NCBI GenBank assembly: GCA_903813345.2
Contig: CAIIXF020000003.1
Coordinates: forward strand, 26,985,248 to 27,049,247
Length of the DNA stretch: 64,000 bases
Direction: 5' to 3'
Source: Owenia fusiformis
Taxonomy: Eukaryota > Annelida > Polychaeta > Sabellida > Oweniidae
Below are positions 11,001 to 21,130 of the stretch, piece by piece. Made by a program: the position numbers and the translations under genes. Each line of letters begins with the position of its first letter. Within the stretch, counting starts at the first letter, position 1. The notes under the pieces are model-generated. The model had not been told where the DNA came from, made no database searches, and saw only the letters and a list, made by a program, of their open reading frames with translations.

Positions 11001-13869
11001 AACACATGATTTCATCATGCAGGTTTGGGAGGCTTTATTCAGATTACTAATTGAACTATTTTTAAAACATCGATCATGTGATTCAGCAAAATGCAAACTA
11101 AGTTCTGAAAATATCAAAAACTTTGTTTTACAGTCTTTATCCTTAAATTGCAATGATGAGAATTATATTCCAGACTTCATCTCTTTATTTGGAAAATTAT
11201 CAGGAATTGAAGAGGATTTTTATACTTTTTGTGATGAAATGTGTAAATGTGATGAGAATTGGACTTTCTGGACTCGTTTTATCTTTCAAGATGTATTTAT
11301 TTACATTGGGTTTTACTTTGCAATAAGAAGCAGTAATTTTGATTCGAGGAATTATTTCTTGAAACGAATGGCACCTTATTTCCATGTTACCAATTCAACA
11401 TTTTATTATAAGCTTATTCCATTACACCTTTCAGACTTGCAAAAATTTCCCCCTTGTATTATTGATCATTTTAGAAGCAGTTGTTCAGTGAGTATTTCAG
11501 GGGCATTTTTTAATCATTTAGCTTTTGATGAAGCACACGAATCTTGCATAAACAAAGATATAAAAAGAGTAATAGGTCTCTCAATGGAAAATACAGTTCA
11601 AAATCTTAAATATATGCATTTTCGGTCTCTTGTCCATAAAAACATTTTGTCTCAAATTCCTCGCTCTGATGAAACAAACAATATTTATAATGAACAAGAA
11701 ATATCATTTAAAACATTACAAGAATGTAATATTCAAGCAATTCTTTCAAAAATTAAAACTGACTCTCAACTTTATATGATGGATCAAAGTGATTCTATTA
11801 TTTCACCCTTGTCTCACATCTTTTCAAAACATGAAGCAGATGTTGGCCAAAATAGCTCACTTTTAAATTTTCATAAAAAGTCAGATGAACTTTATGAGTC
11901 ATTCATAAAATGTCACATTTTAAAGGATAGATCAGAAAATTGTCCACCAAGAACTAGATATACTCTAAAAACATTTGAAATTAAAAAATCGTCCTCTCAT
12001 TCTCTCAAAAAACAGCTCAATGATCAATCTAAAGTGGTAAAATGTTTGAAAAAACAAATTGAAGTTTCAAAATCTTCTTTACAGCCTTGTGGTGACATTC
12101 AAAATATTTCCCCTTATCCCCTATCCATTTGTGAAACGATATGTGACAAAAAAGGTAAAATTCTTAGTGTAAACCCTTTTAAAAACTCCAAATCGGTCGC
12201 AAGGTCATTTTTTGAAAAAAGGTACAAAGAATCAGATGAACCAATATTTTATTATGCCACTCTCCCACCTTCTTTTGACCCTCTTGTATATATAATTGAT
12301 GGGATGAGTTTTCTGTATTCTTTTAGACCTTACAAGGATTTTCATGTCAATTTCATTACATATTTGAATAAAGTGTACTCAAAATTAATTGACATGAAAA
12401 TTCCCATTCATTTAGTCTTTGACATTCAAGAAACTGACATTTTAACTCCTAAAACCTTAGAGCGTACAATGAGAGACTCTGGTGTTGTGGATGTAACAAG
12501 AGAAAGTATTAGAGACACAGATATATTACCAAGTAATTTTGACACTTTTATTAAAAACCGAAAAAACAAAAAACTTTTTGTTAGTTATTTTGGTCAAACT
12601 TTTCTAAAACTGCATGCTGATAATTCAAAATCTCCAATTTCGGTATTTTTGGCTGGCTGTTTTTCTGACCCCTCAGAATGTTATACTTGTTCCCATGGTT
12701 CAATATCAAAGGCTGGTATTTTTTCAACTAATATAGATGAAGGAGACTCAAGGATTTGGTTCCATGCTCATTTATGTGAAGAAACTGACATCCTTATGTT
12801 CTCTAAAGACACAGATTCTTATATGATTGGCCTTCCTCACATATCTTCTTTGAAAAAGAACGTTTTTATAAATATCGGTGGCTCAAAATCAATCAGTGAA
12901 GTTTACATCTCAGTTAATAATTTATATAAAAACATTTTCAGAGACTATTCAGTTCAAACCTTGGAATCATCCTCCCTGGGGAAAGTGATTCAAACTGTTT
13001 TTATATCTAGTGGTTGTGACTATGTTAGTTCATTTAAAGGTTTTTCAAAATCCTTTGTTTTTGAAACATTCTTTAAATATTGTGAATTCATTTCTGGTAA
13101 AGATTCCATTCAACTGAATCTGGGCTCCTTGTCTGACACCTCAGTTGAACATTTTGAACTCGGATTCCTTTCATTTTTACGACTCATTGGATGTCTCTTT
13201 TTCACAAGATGCAAATCTTCATTCTATGAGTTTATTTTCGATGAACACCCTGTGTCTTTGTTTAATTATTTCTGTAAACCACATTTTGCACCTTTTGATA
13301 ACCACATTATTTGGCTTGATTCGATAAGAGAAAAAAATTCTGTTCGAGATTTTAGGGAAAGATGGCTACCAACGGTAGATGCGCTTAAGTTACATTGGAA
13401 ACGTTCTTGTTGGGTTTCGCAAGTTTGGTTTCAATGTTTAAACTCAACAGTAGTTTATCCTAATTTAGATGATTGGGGTTGGTCAGTTAGTGAAGGAGTT
13501 ATTTCTGTTATTTGGGACTCCGACAAAAACATGAGAGAAGTAGATGAGAATATCATTTTTCTTTTGAAAGGTTGTTCTTGCAAGAAAGAGCCATTTTGTT
13601 CAAGGAGCTGTGGATGCAAGAACAGACCAGGTGGATGTGGACCTACTTGCCTCTGCAAGGGTGGTTTAAACTGTAAAAACCCAGTCAATCTAAATAAAAT
13701 AAAGGAAGCCAGTGAAAAAATTAATGAATCCCCTCAAAATAATGACGAAAATTCTACAGATCATGAAAATAGTGAACTCAATGATATTCTTTCTATAGAT
13801 GATTTTGGGTTCAATACAGACGACGATTCATCATCAGATGATGAAAATGATTTTAATGATATCCTTTAA
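8050..13869 (+). CDS. DUF6589-like / XPG-FEN1-like PIN nuclease / CXC-domain protein
   Basis: Uninterrupted frame of about 1,939 codons; the frame is open from 8011. No ATG occurs before about codon 160, and the base at 8050 begins TTG, so an upstream exon probably supplies the start (possible acceptor CAG ending 8049). Numbering from 8050: residues 1-230 hold several CxxC pairs (zinc-binding type). Residues about 480-1240 resemble DUF6589, with SVDN (D528), GDGKTYDHL (912), PGDWHTL (D940, H942) and DEAHESCINKD (1160-1170), matching the family's D..EH..N..K block. Residues about 1410-1700 form a PIN/XPG-like nuclease: IIDGMSF (D1417), VFD (D1458), EETD..SKDTD (1578-1589), SGCDYVSSFKG (D1657). 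Residues about 1850-1890 are a Cys-rich CXC domain (CSCKKEPFCSRSCGCK), followed by an acidic Ser/Asp tail. Such proteins occur in many invertebrate genomes with mobile DNA. A role in transposition or DNA processing is inference; domain assignments are by eye. Confidence 0.85.
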   Translation: MCPSNSCNLPKSKTPKNKIPGHGKNCDPICAICSKTLFRSFHLYNKTDDQIQSALLRYPFLTISSCICRACEPKVCDSSLSKKTKFNSSICLFHKFDICSAKENLTSVKKFSPEDIYSYLSNAEISFNSSIDLDVSNLSICKKHYNALYTFVSSEMCKLCSCYLNKTNKYFNPYYYILKQFISHKGLDVSIDEDNFQNLLCKNCYKNLVDYTLDFYNISNIYSISDKFLYTIIEEFKDETPTENKVLDFCLGKTFSYISKRLLKEHAILFIEVFSYYSDLLSIHCTDSVQVSLNRSQLLNSLKAKFGKILIVKSNLSSRRSGALLYRLGFDPLNTLHVSLSDMYFSKNCTTPVEKSDPLFESAKILHNRIKEQVKKILLLQKSGQINLETINLIQFAQENFDTVLWNFIFMIINGCSQNSLNDNFLMLQSLAPSSGPYLVRKDLQLFGTFSSILFASNQQCKNPLPMILSDFVSKFTEDSSQCHSIFNSFGIATSKTTFKRFQSHVAQRIDEEGPELCGDSAYFISVDNVGKDKKYCRVKADKTSKRNEFTTVQLGIPKPFKILLSSEEKTAFSQKCIFTTHGEFFKIIDILGKDNLTLFKSITVLLLDSLLKCERFENGDPIQGNLKILENNITSLIYTTVQSFVSKESSYFDQINPELFPFVKHLLAIIYLTGMPINIYERSSEFILVKKKSIMPNQLKKNPQLNLLLTESSKDITFSPLVDFGSLHSGNSYLNVEFLDNRTYEPLDKFKPNIDLGQLFSIESPLHDNLQEPRRTSFELTPSVSNTIIDSHREKLDHSLVSNSVHLDGFFPTPVEKEVGNMYRTHFFRYCLTKFSYFDQASGEGVIEKSPDVLKPFLAKFSPKLTDISKILYLSVLDKNADKEETIKYILELYNETFQIGIRQKYLVIVGDGKTYDHLVRIKIKYGKEFDFALPWPGDWHTLKNFGSCLMKIYSSAGLSDLVNLFHKGNSSIVVTKALSFSKTHDFIMQVWEALFRLLIELFLKHRSCDSAKCKLSSENIKNFVLQSLSLNCNDENYIPDFISLFGKLSGIEEDFYTFCDEMCKCDENWTFWTRFIFQDVFIYIGFYFAIRSSNFDSRNYFLKRMAPYFHVTNSTFYYKLIPLHLSDLQKFPPCIIDHFRSSCSVSISGAFFNHLAFDEAHESCINKDIKRVIGLSMENTVQNLKYMHFRSLVHKNILSQIPRSDETNNIYNEQEISFKTLQECNIQAILSKIKTDSQLYMMDQSDSIISPLSHIFSKHEADVGQNSSLLNFHKKSDELYESFIKCHILKDRSENCPPRTRYTLKTFEIKKSSSHSLKKQLNDQSKVVKCLKKQIEVSKSSLQPCGDIQNISPYPLSICETICDKKGKILSVNPFKNSKSVARSFFEKRYKESDEPIFYYATLPPSFDPLVYIIDGMSFLYSFRPYKDFHVNFITYLNKVYSKLIDMKIPIHLVFDIQETDILTPKTLERTMRDSGVVDVTRESIRDTDILPSNFDTFIKNRKNKKLFVSYFGQTFLKLHADNSKSPISVFLAGCFSDPSECYTCSHGSISKAGIFSTNIDEGDSRIWFHAHLCEETDILMFSKDTDSYMIGLPHISSLKKNVFINIGGSKSISEVYISVNNLYKNIFRDYSVQTLESSSLGKVIQTVFISSGCDYVSSFKGFSKSFVFETFFKYCEFISGKDSIQLNLGSLSDTSVEHFELGFLSFLRLIGCLFFTRCKSSFYEFIFDEHPVSLFNYFCKPHFAPFDNHIIWLDSIREKNSVRDFRERWLPTVDALKLHWKRSCWVSQVWFQCLNSTVVYPNLDDWGWSVSEGVISVIWDSDKNMREVDENIIFLLKGCSCKKEPFCSRSCGCKNRPGGCGPTCLCKGGLNCKNPVNLNKIKEASEKINESPQNNDENSTDHENSELNDILSIDDFGFNTDDDSSSDDENDFNDIL

Positions 13870-14205
13870 TGCACTTTAACAGTTAAATGTCCTCGGATTT
13901 TAGCAACTAATAGAAATGTATAGAAAAAGCATGACATTTTGATTTGTATAGAATTGAGAATATGTCGACCATAAAGATTATGTATAATTCATTACAATTA
14001 TCATAATAATTCAGTATATTTCAGCATTTAATTTTTACATATTAACTTATCCACCTCCACTAAGTGCAGGCTGGATATTGATCATATTCATTATTTTAAT
14101 CCATCTCCTTATAAGTGATTGGATTATGTTTAGTATATGTCTGTTCTTCTCTTGAAAGCCCATGGTGCAACTAATAGGTCTTTCTGAAGTATATTATTAA
14201 TTCTC

Positions 14206-14337
14206 AACTCAGCTACTGTAAAGTCTCCTCATCTCAGTAACTGTTGATTCTCCTTACCTTAGCAACTGTTAATTCTCCTTAACTGAGCCACTGTTAGTTC
14301 TGCTTAACTCAGCCACTGTTAAGTGTCCTCAACTCAG
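14206..14337. repeat. 25-bp minisatellite, about five units
   Basis: Five diverged 25-bp units with consensus near AACTCAGCAACTGTTAATTC plus TCCTT follow each other without gaps, ending in a partial unit. It lies between two hairpin repeats, about 340 bp after the large frame. Confidence 0.8.
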
Positions 14338-14553
14338 ATTACTTTAAAACTATCAAAAACCAGGGAATTTTCTCTACTTAGTGGATTTTAAATATTTTTT
14401 TTCAATTCAAAAACTGCACCTGGGTACTGTCTTAACCTTAAATGGAAGAAAATCCAGCATAATATCTGAAGTTTTGAAGTGAATTTATAATTTCAATCCA
14501 TCTCCACATAGTGGAAGTTGTATTCACCAGTCTTTTCAACATTTTTGTACAAG

Positions 14554-14816
14554 CAGTTAGGCAGGCCTCGGATATAGACCACCTGTAGCTGCTTTTTCCC
14601 CTTTCAAAGTAGTTAGGCAGGCCTCGGATATAGACCACCTGTAGCTGCTTTTCCCCCTTTTAGCAGTTAGGCAGGCCTCGGATATAGACCACCTGTAGCT
14701 GTTTTTTCCCTTTTTCAAGCAGTTAGGCAGGCCTCGGATATAGACCACCTGTAGCTGTTTTTCCCTTTTTATGCAGTTAGGCAGGCCTCGGATATAGACC
14801 ACCTGTAGCTGCTTTT
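14554..14816. repeat. 54-56-bp tandem repeat, five units
   Basis: Units start near 14554, 14610, 14664, 14720 and 14774. Each has a strictly conserved 43-bp core (from CAGTTAGGCAGGCCTCGG to CACCTGTAGCTG) and a variable pyrimidine-rich linker of 10-14 bp. The conserved core with a changing linker suggests recent expansion or constraint on the core. Open frames on the minus strand here (for example SISEACLT repeats) follow from the repeat and are not treated as genes. Confidence 0.92.
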
Positions 14817-14912
14817 GTATTTACTTTTTAATTGTAAATTTTTAATCCAGCCCCACATATGTGGTGGTTGGATTTATTCTTAATGCAACCCCATTGATGT
14901 GGTGGTTGGATT

Positions 14913-15789
14913 ATTTTCAACGAATTGCTAACAAGTCTCTAATTCTACATTTCCTATCTTGACATGGTACAATGTGTTTAATAAGTAAACTGCAGATTTG
15001 GTCCATATAAGTTACCTTAATCTAATGTCTGATAATATCTGATAGTTTTGGTTTGATCAGGCACAGAGTTCCAATTAACATTACAGTTTATATGACATGT
15101 TCCAAGTAGCAACCTTGCCTCTGCATAAACACTTGAATTCTGCAGTAGAAATGGTCAGTCACATGACTTACTATCCACTTTTATCTCCTTCATTGTTCTT
15201 TCAATTTCCTTCTTCAGATCAGTTTTTTATCTTGATAGGTATTTCCTTTCAAAACCTCCCTCACAGAAGAATAGTCTTACCATTTAGGATGTAATTCAAA
15301 AATCACACCCAAATGAACACCCTGCAAACAAATGATAAATACCCTCCTATACCTATATAAAGTTAGGTTTTGCATTCTGGTTTCTGCTTTTACCTTCTCT
15401 CAGAATCAATTTTATTATTACATTTTTGTAATCAATTGCAGATATTTTGTCATGTTAATGACAATGTCTGTGATTCTGTCTTCTTATTCAATAAGAAGTG
15501 GTTAACTATTGTTGTATTGTCATCTTGCAAGGTATAGGCAATATTTATAGCTTTTTTCAGTCAAATTCACTTTTGAGAAGGGAATTTTGTTTTCTCAATG
15601 GGGATATTGAACTGTCATTAGCCAGAGAGCACAACTGTATTGGCCAAATAGGATGGTGAGTAAGCATTTGATATTAATGTCAATTTAAATATTGAATGCT
15701 CTTTTGCAGGTGTAAAAGTACTATTCTCATGCATAACATATATAAGAACTGACTGAGTACTAAATGCTCTTCACACTTTGATTTTCAGG
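14913..15789. other. No gene recognised
   Basis: Only short frames. A segment at about 15559-15655 is bounded by an acceptor-like TTTTTTCAG and a donor-like GTGAGTAAG, and could be an earlier exon of the ATP synthase alpha pseudogene. Its translation shows only a GDI match to the expected region. Confidence 0.4.
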
Positions 15790-17679
15790 TAGGCAGAGTG
15801 GGCATTGAAGCCCCTGGTATTCTCTGAATATAGAGTGAAAGAACCCAATACCCATGCAGGCTGGTACCAAAGCTGTAGACAATAGTAATGGTGCCCAGGG
15901 CATAAAGACCAAGCTGTACTGTATTTATGTAGCCATTGGACAGCAATGATCTATAGTTTCTCAGCTTGTCAAGAGACTTGCAGATGTAGGTAACACCCAG
16001 CTCCTTACTCTGGCTGTGACATGTGAGAATACTTCAGAGATAATGGCAAGCATGCCCTGATCATCAATGACTGTTTGTTCAAATACAGGTAAGAAAACCT
16101 GGTGTGTTTCATGAATTATGAATGATGGTACAAAGTTCTGACTGTTAATTTTCAAATCACAAATATGCTAATATGCAGGTCAGGGTACATTCTGATATAT
16201 TATTTTTATTAATTTTCTTCTTATTCTTCCCTAAAATCAAGAAAAATTTAAACGTTTAGGAAAAATCAACACAACCAATTCAAATAGAAACTTACATGTG
16301 CAGGGCCTCATGACATTTTATAAATCACCTCCATGACAACTTGTGTATTGACATGGGGAGGGGTTGAAAATAAGCTGGATTAGTGGTTATTTAGATAAAA
16401 TACAGCTTTGTGTCAACAACTGTAATATGTATAACATAACATGTACTTTATTGCATCCTAATCTACACTAACTTAAGACAATTGCTTGTATTTCCAGACT
16501 GTTGCCTACCATCATATGGCTCTAGCTGAGGTGGTGAGGCTTACCCTGGTGATTGGTTCTACCTCGGCGCCCATATCTGTATTCCTGTAGAGAATAGCTA
16601 AGATCAATGATGACTTCCATAGTTGCTCCCAACACTGCACTCCAAGTTGAGACCCAGGCTGGTGATGTACAGATGTATCTATCCAATATTCCAACCAATC
16701 TCTATCAATGACAGTCAGATCTTCTTGGAGACTACTACAAGTGCAATCTATCCTGCCATTAATGTGGGTCTCTGTAACATGTGAAGGATCTGGTGGCAAG
16801 ATTTAAGCCATGAAACAGGTAGGTTCAGGAACTATTTACCCATTACCAGTTGAGAATTGGAAGCATTTCTTGCAAAATTTTGGAATGTCATGAAATTGGG
16901 ATAATTGACTACCTGTAGTCTGTAAAATTTTCAGATTTATTGAACAAGCGACATGTCATGGAAAAGGGAAATGTGGTGCAAATGTATTACTATTAGTAGA
17001 TTGAAATGTAACTTCAATGTTCAGTAATGGAGAGCAGACAGATCTAGGGAGAAATCTATCTGTGACTTCATTAAATAAGTTTGACATGTTTGAAGTACTG
17101 TATTGACCCAGCCCCTTATATTGTTTGATTTATTTCTAGTTAGGTGGCTGGTTCTATGAAGCTTTAGTTGGCTCAGTATTATGAGGAAGCTGCCTTCGCA
17201 CAGTTCTGAATGAATGTGGCAATTCAGCACAACAGCTTCTCTTCAGATGTGTATGATTTACAGAATTACTAAAACAAGGAAAATATGGTAGGTATGATGA
17301 ATCCACAAATCCTATGAGCTAATTTGACAAGAGATGTTATTTGAAATGTATTTCTTTTGAATAAATTTAGGTTATGTCATTTCATCTTTTTAAATTCCCA
17401 TGTAGGCAAAAATGCCCTTATTTCACATTACACGTACTCAGTATACACATGTTCCTAGTACCTCATTTGTCACATTACCTTATTATTTCATGTTTATGAT
17501 ATATCTTTGCAGTCCCCATGGTAGTAGAGGAGCATGTGGTCATCATATTTTCCGGAGTTGGAGGTGTTTCTGACAAAGATGACCCCCAGCAAAATAACAA
17601 ATACAATTGTAGTAAAGCAGAACAAATAATTCTAAATTTCCCCGATGACACTGCCAGCCTGCCTGATTTGATTCAGTGA
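15790..17679 (+). pseudogene. ATP5F1A: Mitochondrial ATP synthase subunit alpha, duplicated pseudogene with introns
   Basis: Four exon remnants with GT/AG borders give recognisable pieces of the F1 alpha subunit, the catalytic-head subunit of mitochondrial ATP synthase. Exon 15790-16088: RVGIEAPGI, KLYCIYVAIGQ, STVSQLVKRLAD, EYFRDNGKHALIINDCLFK. Exon 16498-16818: QTVAYHHMAL, VETQAGDVQMYLSNIPTN, and at its end SDLLGDYYKCNLSCH, from the family's LETxLFYKGIRPAINVGL region. Exon 17144-17287: VAGSMKL, LAQYYEEAAFAQF. Exon from 17513: PMVVEEHVVIIFSGVGG, DKDDPQQNNKY. The Walker A region (family DRQTGKT) is missing from exon 1, the arginine-rich loop is degraded in exon 2, and each of the first three exons has stops and frame changes. 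Exon 4 is open to a TGA at 17677-17679, short of the family C-terminus. Retained introns show a DNA-level duplication, not a processed copy. The upstream exons (mitochondrial targeting, beta-barrel) were not found. Confidence 0.92.
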
Positions 17680-17866
17680 ACGTGTAAATAGACAGTGGAT
17701 GATGTGTAGTAGAGTTGTGTTGGAGTAGCTAAGCAAATTAAAATGATCCATGTTATGTTGATAAACTACAAATATCTACATGTAAAATTTAAACCATGTC
17801 TGCATGCTAGCGTCATGAGTTTAAATGATTTTATGAATCATTTATGAAATGGAATAAATGAATATA

Positions 17867-18921
17867 CAGGGTGTTCCAAAAGAAACAGGACTGGTGCTGG
17901 CATTTTGTCGAATATGCACCAATCGTCTTCAAAATTTTACATAATATACTTCCATGTATTGTTACTAAGACTGCAAAGTTTCGACAAAAATTATGAAACT
18001 TGGGTAGAGTTATGGTTGCTATGGTAACATGACATCACAATACCCGGGGCAACATTAATTCACGCAGAAAGTTACAGAGATTTTAAGCATTTTGAACATC
18101 CCATAGCAAAGTTAGAATCCAACAACTGGTTGGAATTACATTTGCTAAATACATTATTTGATATTCCTATGTATCCTCTACTTTGAAAAGTAGGGTCCTA
18201 TTTGGTCAGTCCAAGAGTAGCACTCAGTATCCATGACTCAAACACATGAGTGAACCCATTTGATGACATGTCACGCAGGGTCGATAGGACAACTTGGAGA
18301 AGGTCATTCTCATCTTCAAAGGTCTTACCATTCTGATTAGCATTCCATTCCCCATAAAAAGTAAAAATTAGATATTGCATGATCAGAAGAGTATGATGCA
18401 TGGTCTTAGACCTGAAGACCTAGCTCCGCTATAGCTGCAGTGGTCTTTAATGCTGACTTGCAGGCAGATGCCTTATCAAGGTGGATGACTGGCTTCAAAT
18501 TGGCTCTTTTCAAAAACTCAACAGTGAATTGTGCAGACTGTTATACATAATGATATTGTCAGGAAATTGAATAGATATTATTATTTTGAAATCCTACTTG
18601 AATCTGAGTTGTATAGCAACCCCATAACTATAAAGCAACTAATAAAACAAACAAGAAATTTTGTATTGTAATAGGCGAATTAGATACTTGCTTCAGTCAT
18701 GTAAAAATGTTAGATATAACATTTTCATGAAAAAGCTGCCCCGGGTATTGTGATGTCACGTTACTATAGTAACCATAACTTTACCCGCATTTTATCATTT
18801 TTTCTGAAACTTTACAATTTTAGTTGCACTACTTCAAAGTACAATTTGTGAAAATTTGAACACACTCGGTGCAGAATTGACAAAATGCCAGCACCAGTCC
18901 TGTTACTTTTGGAACACCCTG
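17867..18921. mobile_element. Tc1/mariner-type element G1
   Basis: TIRs CAGGGTGTTCCAAAAG with TA at 17865-17866 and 18922-18923. The inverted similarity extends inward through GGACTGGTGCTGGCATTTTG and more weakly for about 200 bp, including a GTTGCTATGGTAAC-type block. A related copy, G2, lies at 57074-58690. The interior keeps a decayed transposase on the minus strand. Confidence 0.9.
18198..18560 (-). pseudogene. Tc1/mariner transposase remnant in G1
   Basis: Read on the minus strand across frames, the segment gives LDKASACKSALKTTAAIAEL and then HASYSSDHAISNFYF. These correspond to HxDNAPAHxS..AA..ELG and HPPYSPDLAPSDFYLF of mariner DDD transposases (second and third catalytic Asp regions). 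The pieces are split by frame changes and a stop. A 67-codon open piece at 18198-18401 is the C-terminal side. It cannot be functional. Confidence 0.75.
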
Positions 18922-18923
18922 TA

Positions 18924-19896
18924 TAATTGAGAAATATATTAATGTTATTTGCTGTGTAATTTTTTATACAGACAATACTTTCTTAAATAAGTCATTTTCG
19001 ATATATATCTATTTTGGCTGTATGTATTACACAGATTCAGTTAATTTCACTTCCATTCAATTGTTAAATGAATTAGTGTCGGCCACTCATTGATTTTTGA
19101 CACTAAGAAATCTCAAGTTGTACGTCGACGTTGTGCAAACTGCTAAGTGACAAAGGTGCAATATGCGGTCTTTAAGCTCAAAATTATCACTGATCCATAT
19201 GCTCAGCGGCTGACAGACTGAGAATGCACGCTTTACAATGGCTATAAATAGGTGAGTGGCTCCTCAGGACTTAATGCAGTTACAAGTTCGATGTTTTTAA
19301 AGCTGATCTGTCGATAGCTTTTTTCAGAATATCTATTACCGGTTTTATTGGATGATTTTTAGTTGCGTGTTAACTACGTGCCTAATTTCCGAATTGAAGG
19401 CCGTTGTAAAAGAAATTATGGTCCCCTGGGGATTATGGTCCCCTTTCCTTACGGTCTTTACTGTGTATAAATAATAAAGAAAATAATTGTAATTAGGTCA
19501 CCATATAAATCGATAGAGAGTAGGACCAAAATTTAATAGGACCACCTACCCTTTTACACTTTTATAATCATGTTTATGGTAAAATATTAACGTGTTTTCG
19601 TTTTTTATAAATGAAACTAAAACCATTGGAAATATAGCTTTGATTCACAGTTCATCCGTGACTAACCATAGGTCATTTTGCAATGAATGAATATTATAAG
19701 TTGTTGAATGATTTGAAGTGCAAAACAGGATATATTCTGCTCGAGAAATTCCGTATTGGAACGAGACGAAATCGATATAGATACGCGTGTTGATCATTTT
19801 CGAGTAAAAATATGCATTGAAATAATTTGCTTAATTTGGTATCTATTCATTGTCGTGATATCCCCGTGTCTTTGAAATAAAATCGATTTGAATACA
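18924..19896. other. No gene recognised; TATA-like element near 19241
   Basis: A strong TATA-box-like CTATAAATAG occurs near 19240-19250, in a locally less AT-rich stretch, and is followed by GTGAGTGG. No reading frame or known gene follows it, so promoter function is unproven. Confidence 0.35.
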
Positions 19897-21130
19897 GAGT
19901 AAGCAATGATCGCAGATTATACAATGAATTCTCTCCTTAGTACAAATCGAGAAACAGGCCTCAGTATGCGTAAAACTAAAAGCCGTATTTTGACTTTCAT
20001 TGTTCAAAGTTGGCAAGGAACTGTCTTCGGGGTATTCCCACAAAACTCTTGTGTACCATGGAACTTAGAAACGGTCATATATGGCTTACTGATGACCAAA
20101 ACATATCCTGAATATGTTTGTGCCTCAATTAATGCTCTGAAACGAGTCACATTTTAGCATTTGGCTTTGAAAATGGTAACACGTAACCTGGTTTACTGGC
20201 TGCATTCCATCAGATCATAAGTAATAAGTTCATCAATGCAATGTGCTTGTGATACTCTTTTATGTTGTATTAAATTCATAAATCATTAATGCACATTGAT
20301 TGAGATGTGACCGTGAACAAATACATACGCAAAAAATCAAGAAATACGACGTCATTGGTTTGCGGGAAAAATCATGGTATTTTTCACTCTTCGTTGTAGA
20401 AAGTTGGCAGAAATTGGTCTTCAGGGGTTTCAGAAAAAACAATTGTACCATTAGAAAGAGCTCAATGTGGGCTATATGATGAGTGAACAACATGTTTTAA
20501 CCAGACTACCTTTAGTAGCTCAATTAAAGCGCGAACATGATACGCATTTTTGCATTTTCTATGAATTTCTGTGAAAAAATGACAACACGTTAACATCCGC
20601 AGATGGGTGGTATTTTATCGGATCGAAATAAATGAATCACATACTTAATGCACATGTAATGAGCTTTCATTAACTATCAAAATGATAATCTAATGACGAA
20701 TATTGACCGAGATATGACCGTGAACAAATATTATACGCGTATCAAATCTAATCTTCGTTTAAAAATCGAGAAATACGACGTCATTGATTTGCGGGAAAAA
20801 ACATGATTTTTCACTCGTCGTTATAGAAAGTTGGCAGAAATTTGTCTTCAGGGGTTACAGAAAAAAACAATTGTACCATTAGAAAGAGCTCGATGTGGGC
20901 TAAACGATGAGTGAAAAACATTTTCTGCCCCGACTAGCTTTAATAGCCTAATTAACGCGCGAAAACGATACACATTTCTGCATTTTTAATGAAAAATATG
21001 TCCAAACGTTAACATCTGTAGCTTGGTGGTATTTTATCGGATCGAAATAATTAATTCACATACGTAATGCCCTTGTAATAAGCTTTCATTAACTATCAAA
21101 TTGATCCTATAATGATGAATATTTACTGAG
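19897..21130. repeat. Satellite-like tandem repeat of about 430 bp, three units
   Basis: Units 2 and 3 align over nearly their whole length. The landmark GAAATACGACGTCATTG occurs near 20340 and 20770, and AAAGTTGGCAGAAAT near 20399 and 20826, giving a period of about 430 bp. A diverged first unit at 19897-20250 keeps AAAGTTGGCAAGGAAC and TTGTGTACCATGG in the same order. Conserved sub-blocks include CGTGAACAAAT, GTACCATTAGAAAGAGCT and TATTTTATCGGATCGAAAT. No coding capacity is evident. Confidence 0.85.

Larger units (their letters stand above)
14049..14912. repeat. Family of about 30-bp imperfect hairpins (five copies)
   Basis: Five short imperfect palindromes of the form AATCCAnCnCCACAtnnGTGGnGGTTGGATT lie at about 14049-14075, 14099-14125, 14494-14524, 14844-14875 and 14882-14912. 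Each pairs AATCCA with TGGATT around a CCACAT/GTGG core. They surround the 54-56-bp tandem array and start about 180 bp after the stop of the large frame. Possible roles are protein-binding or recombination sites, or RNA hairpins in its 3-prime region. Confidence 0.6.

Noticed and set aside
14438-14802. Repetitive minus-strand frames with SISEACLT-type repeats
   Set aside because: They arise from the 54-56-bp tandem array, whose unit length varies and shifts the frame between units.
14554-14816. CRISPR-like array
   Set aside because: The repeated core is longer than the spacers, spacers are 10-14-bp pyrimidine tracts, and the DNA is eukaryotic.
15559-15655. Further ATP synthase alpha exon
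   Set aside because: Splice borders look good but the translation matches the expected protein only at GDI.
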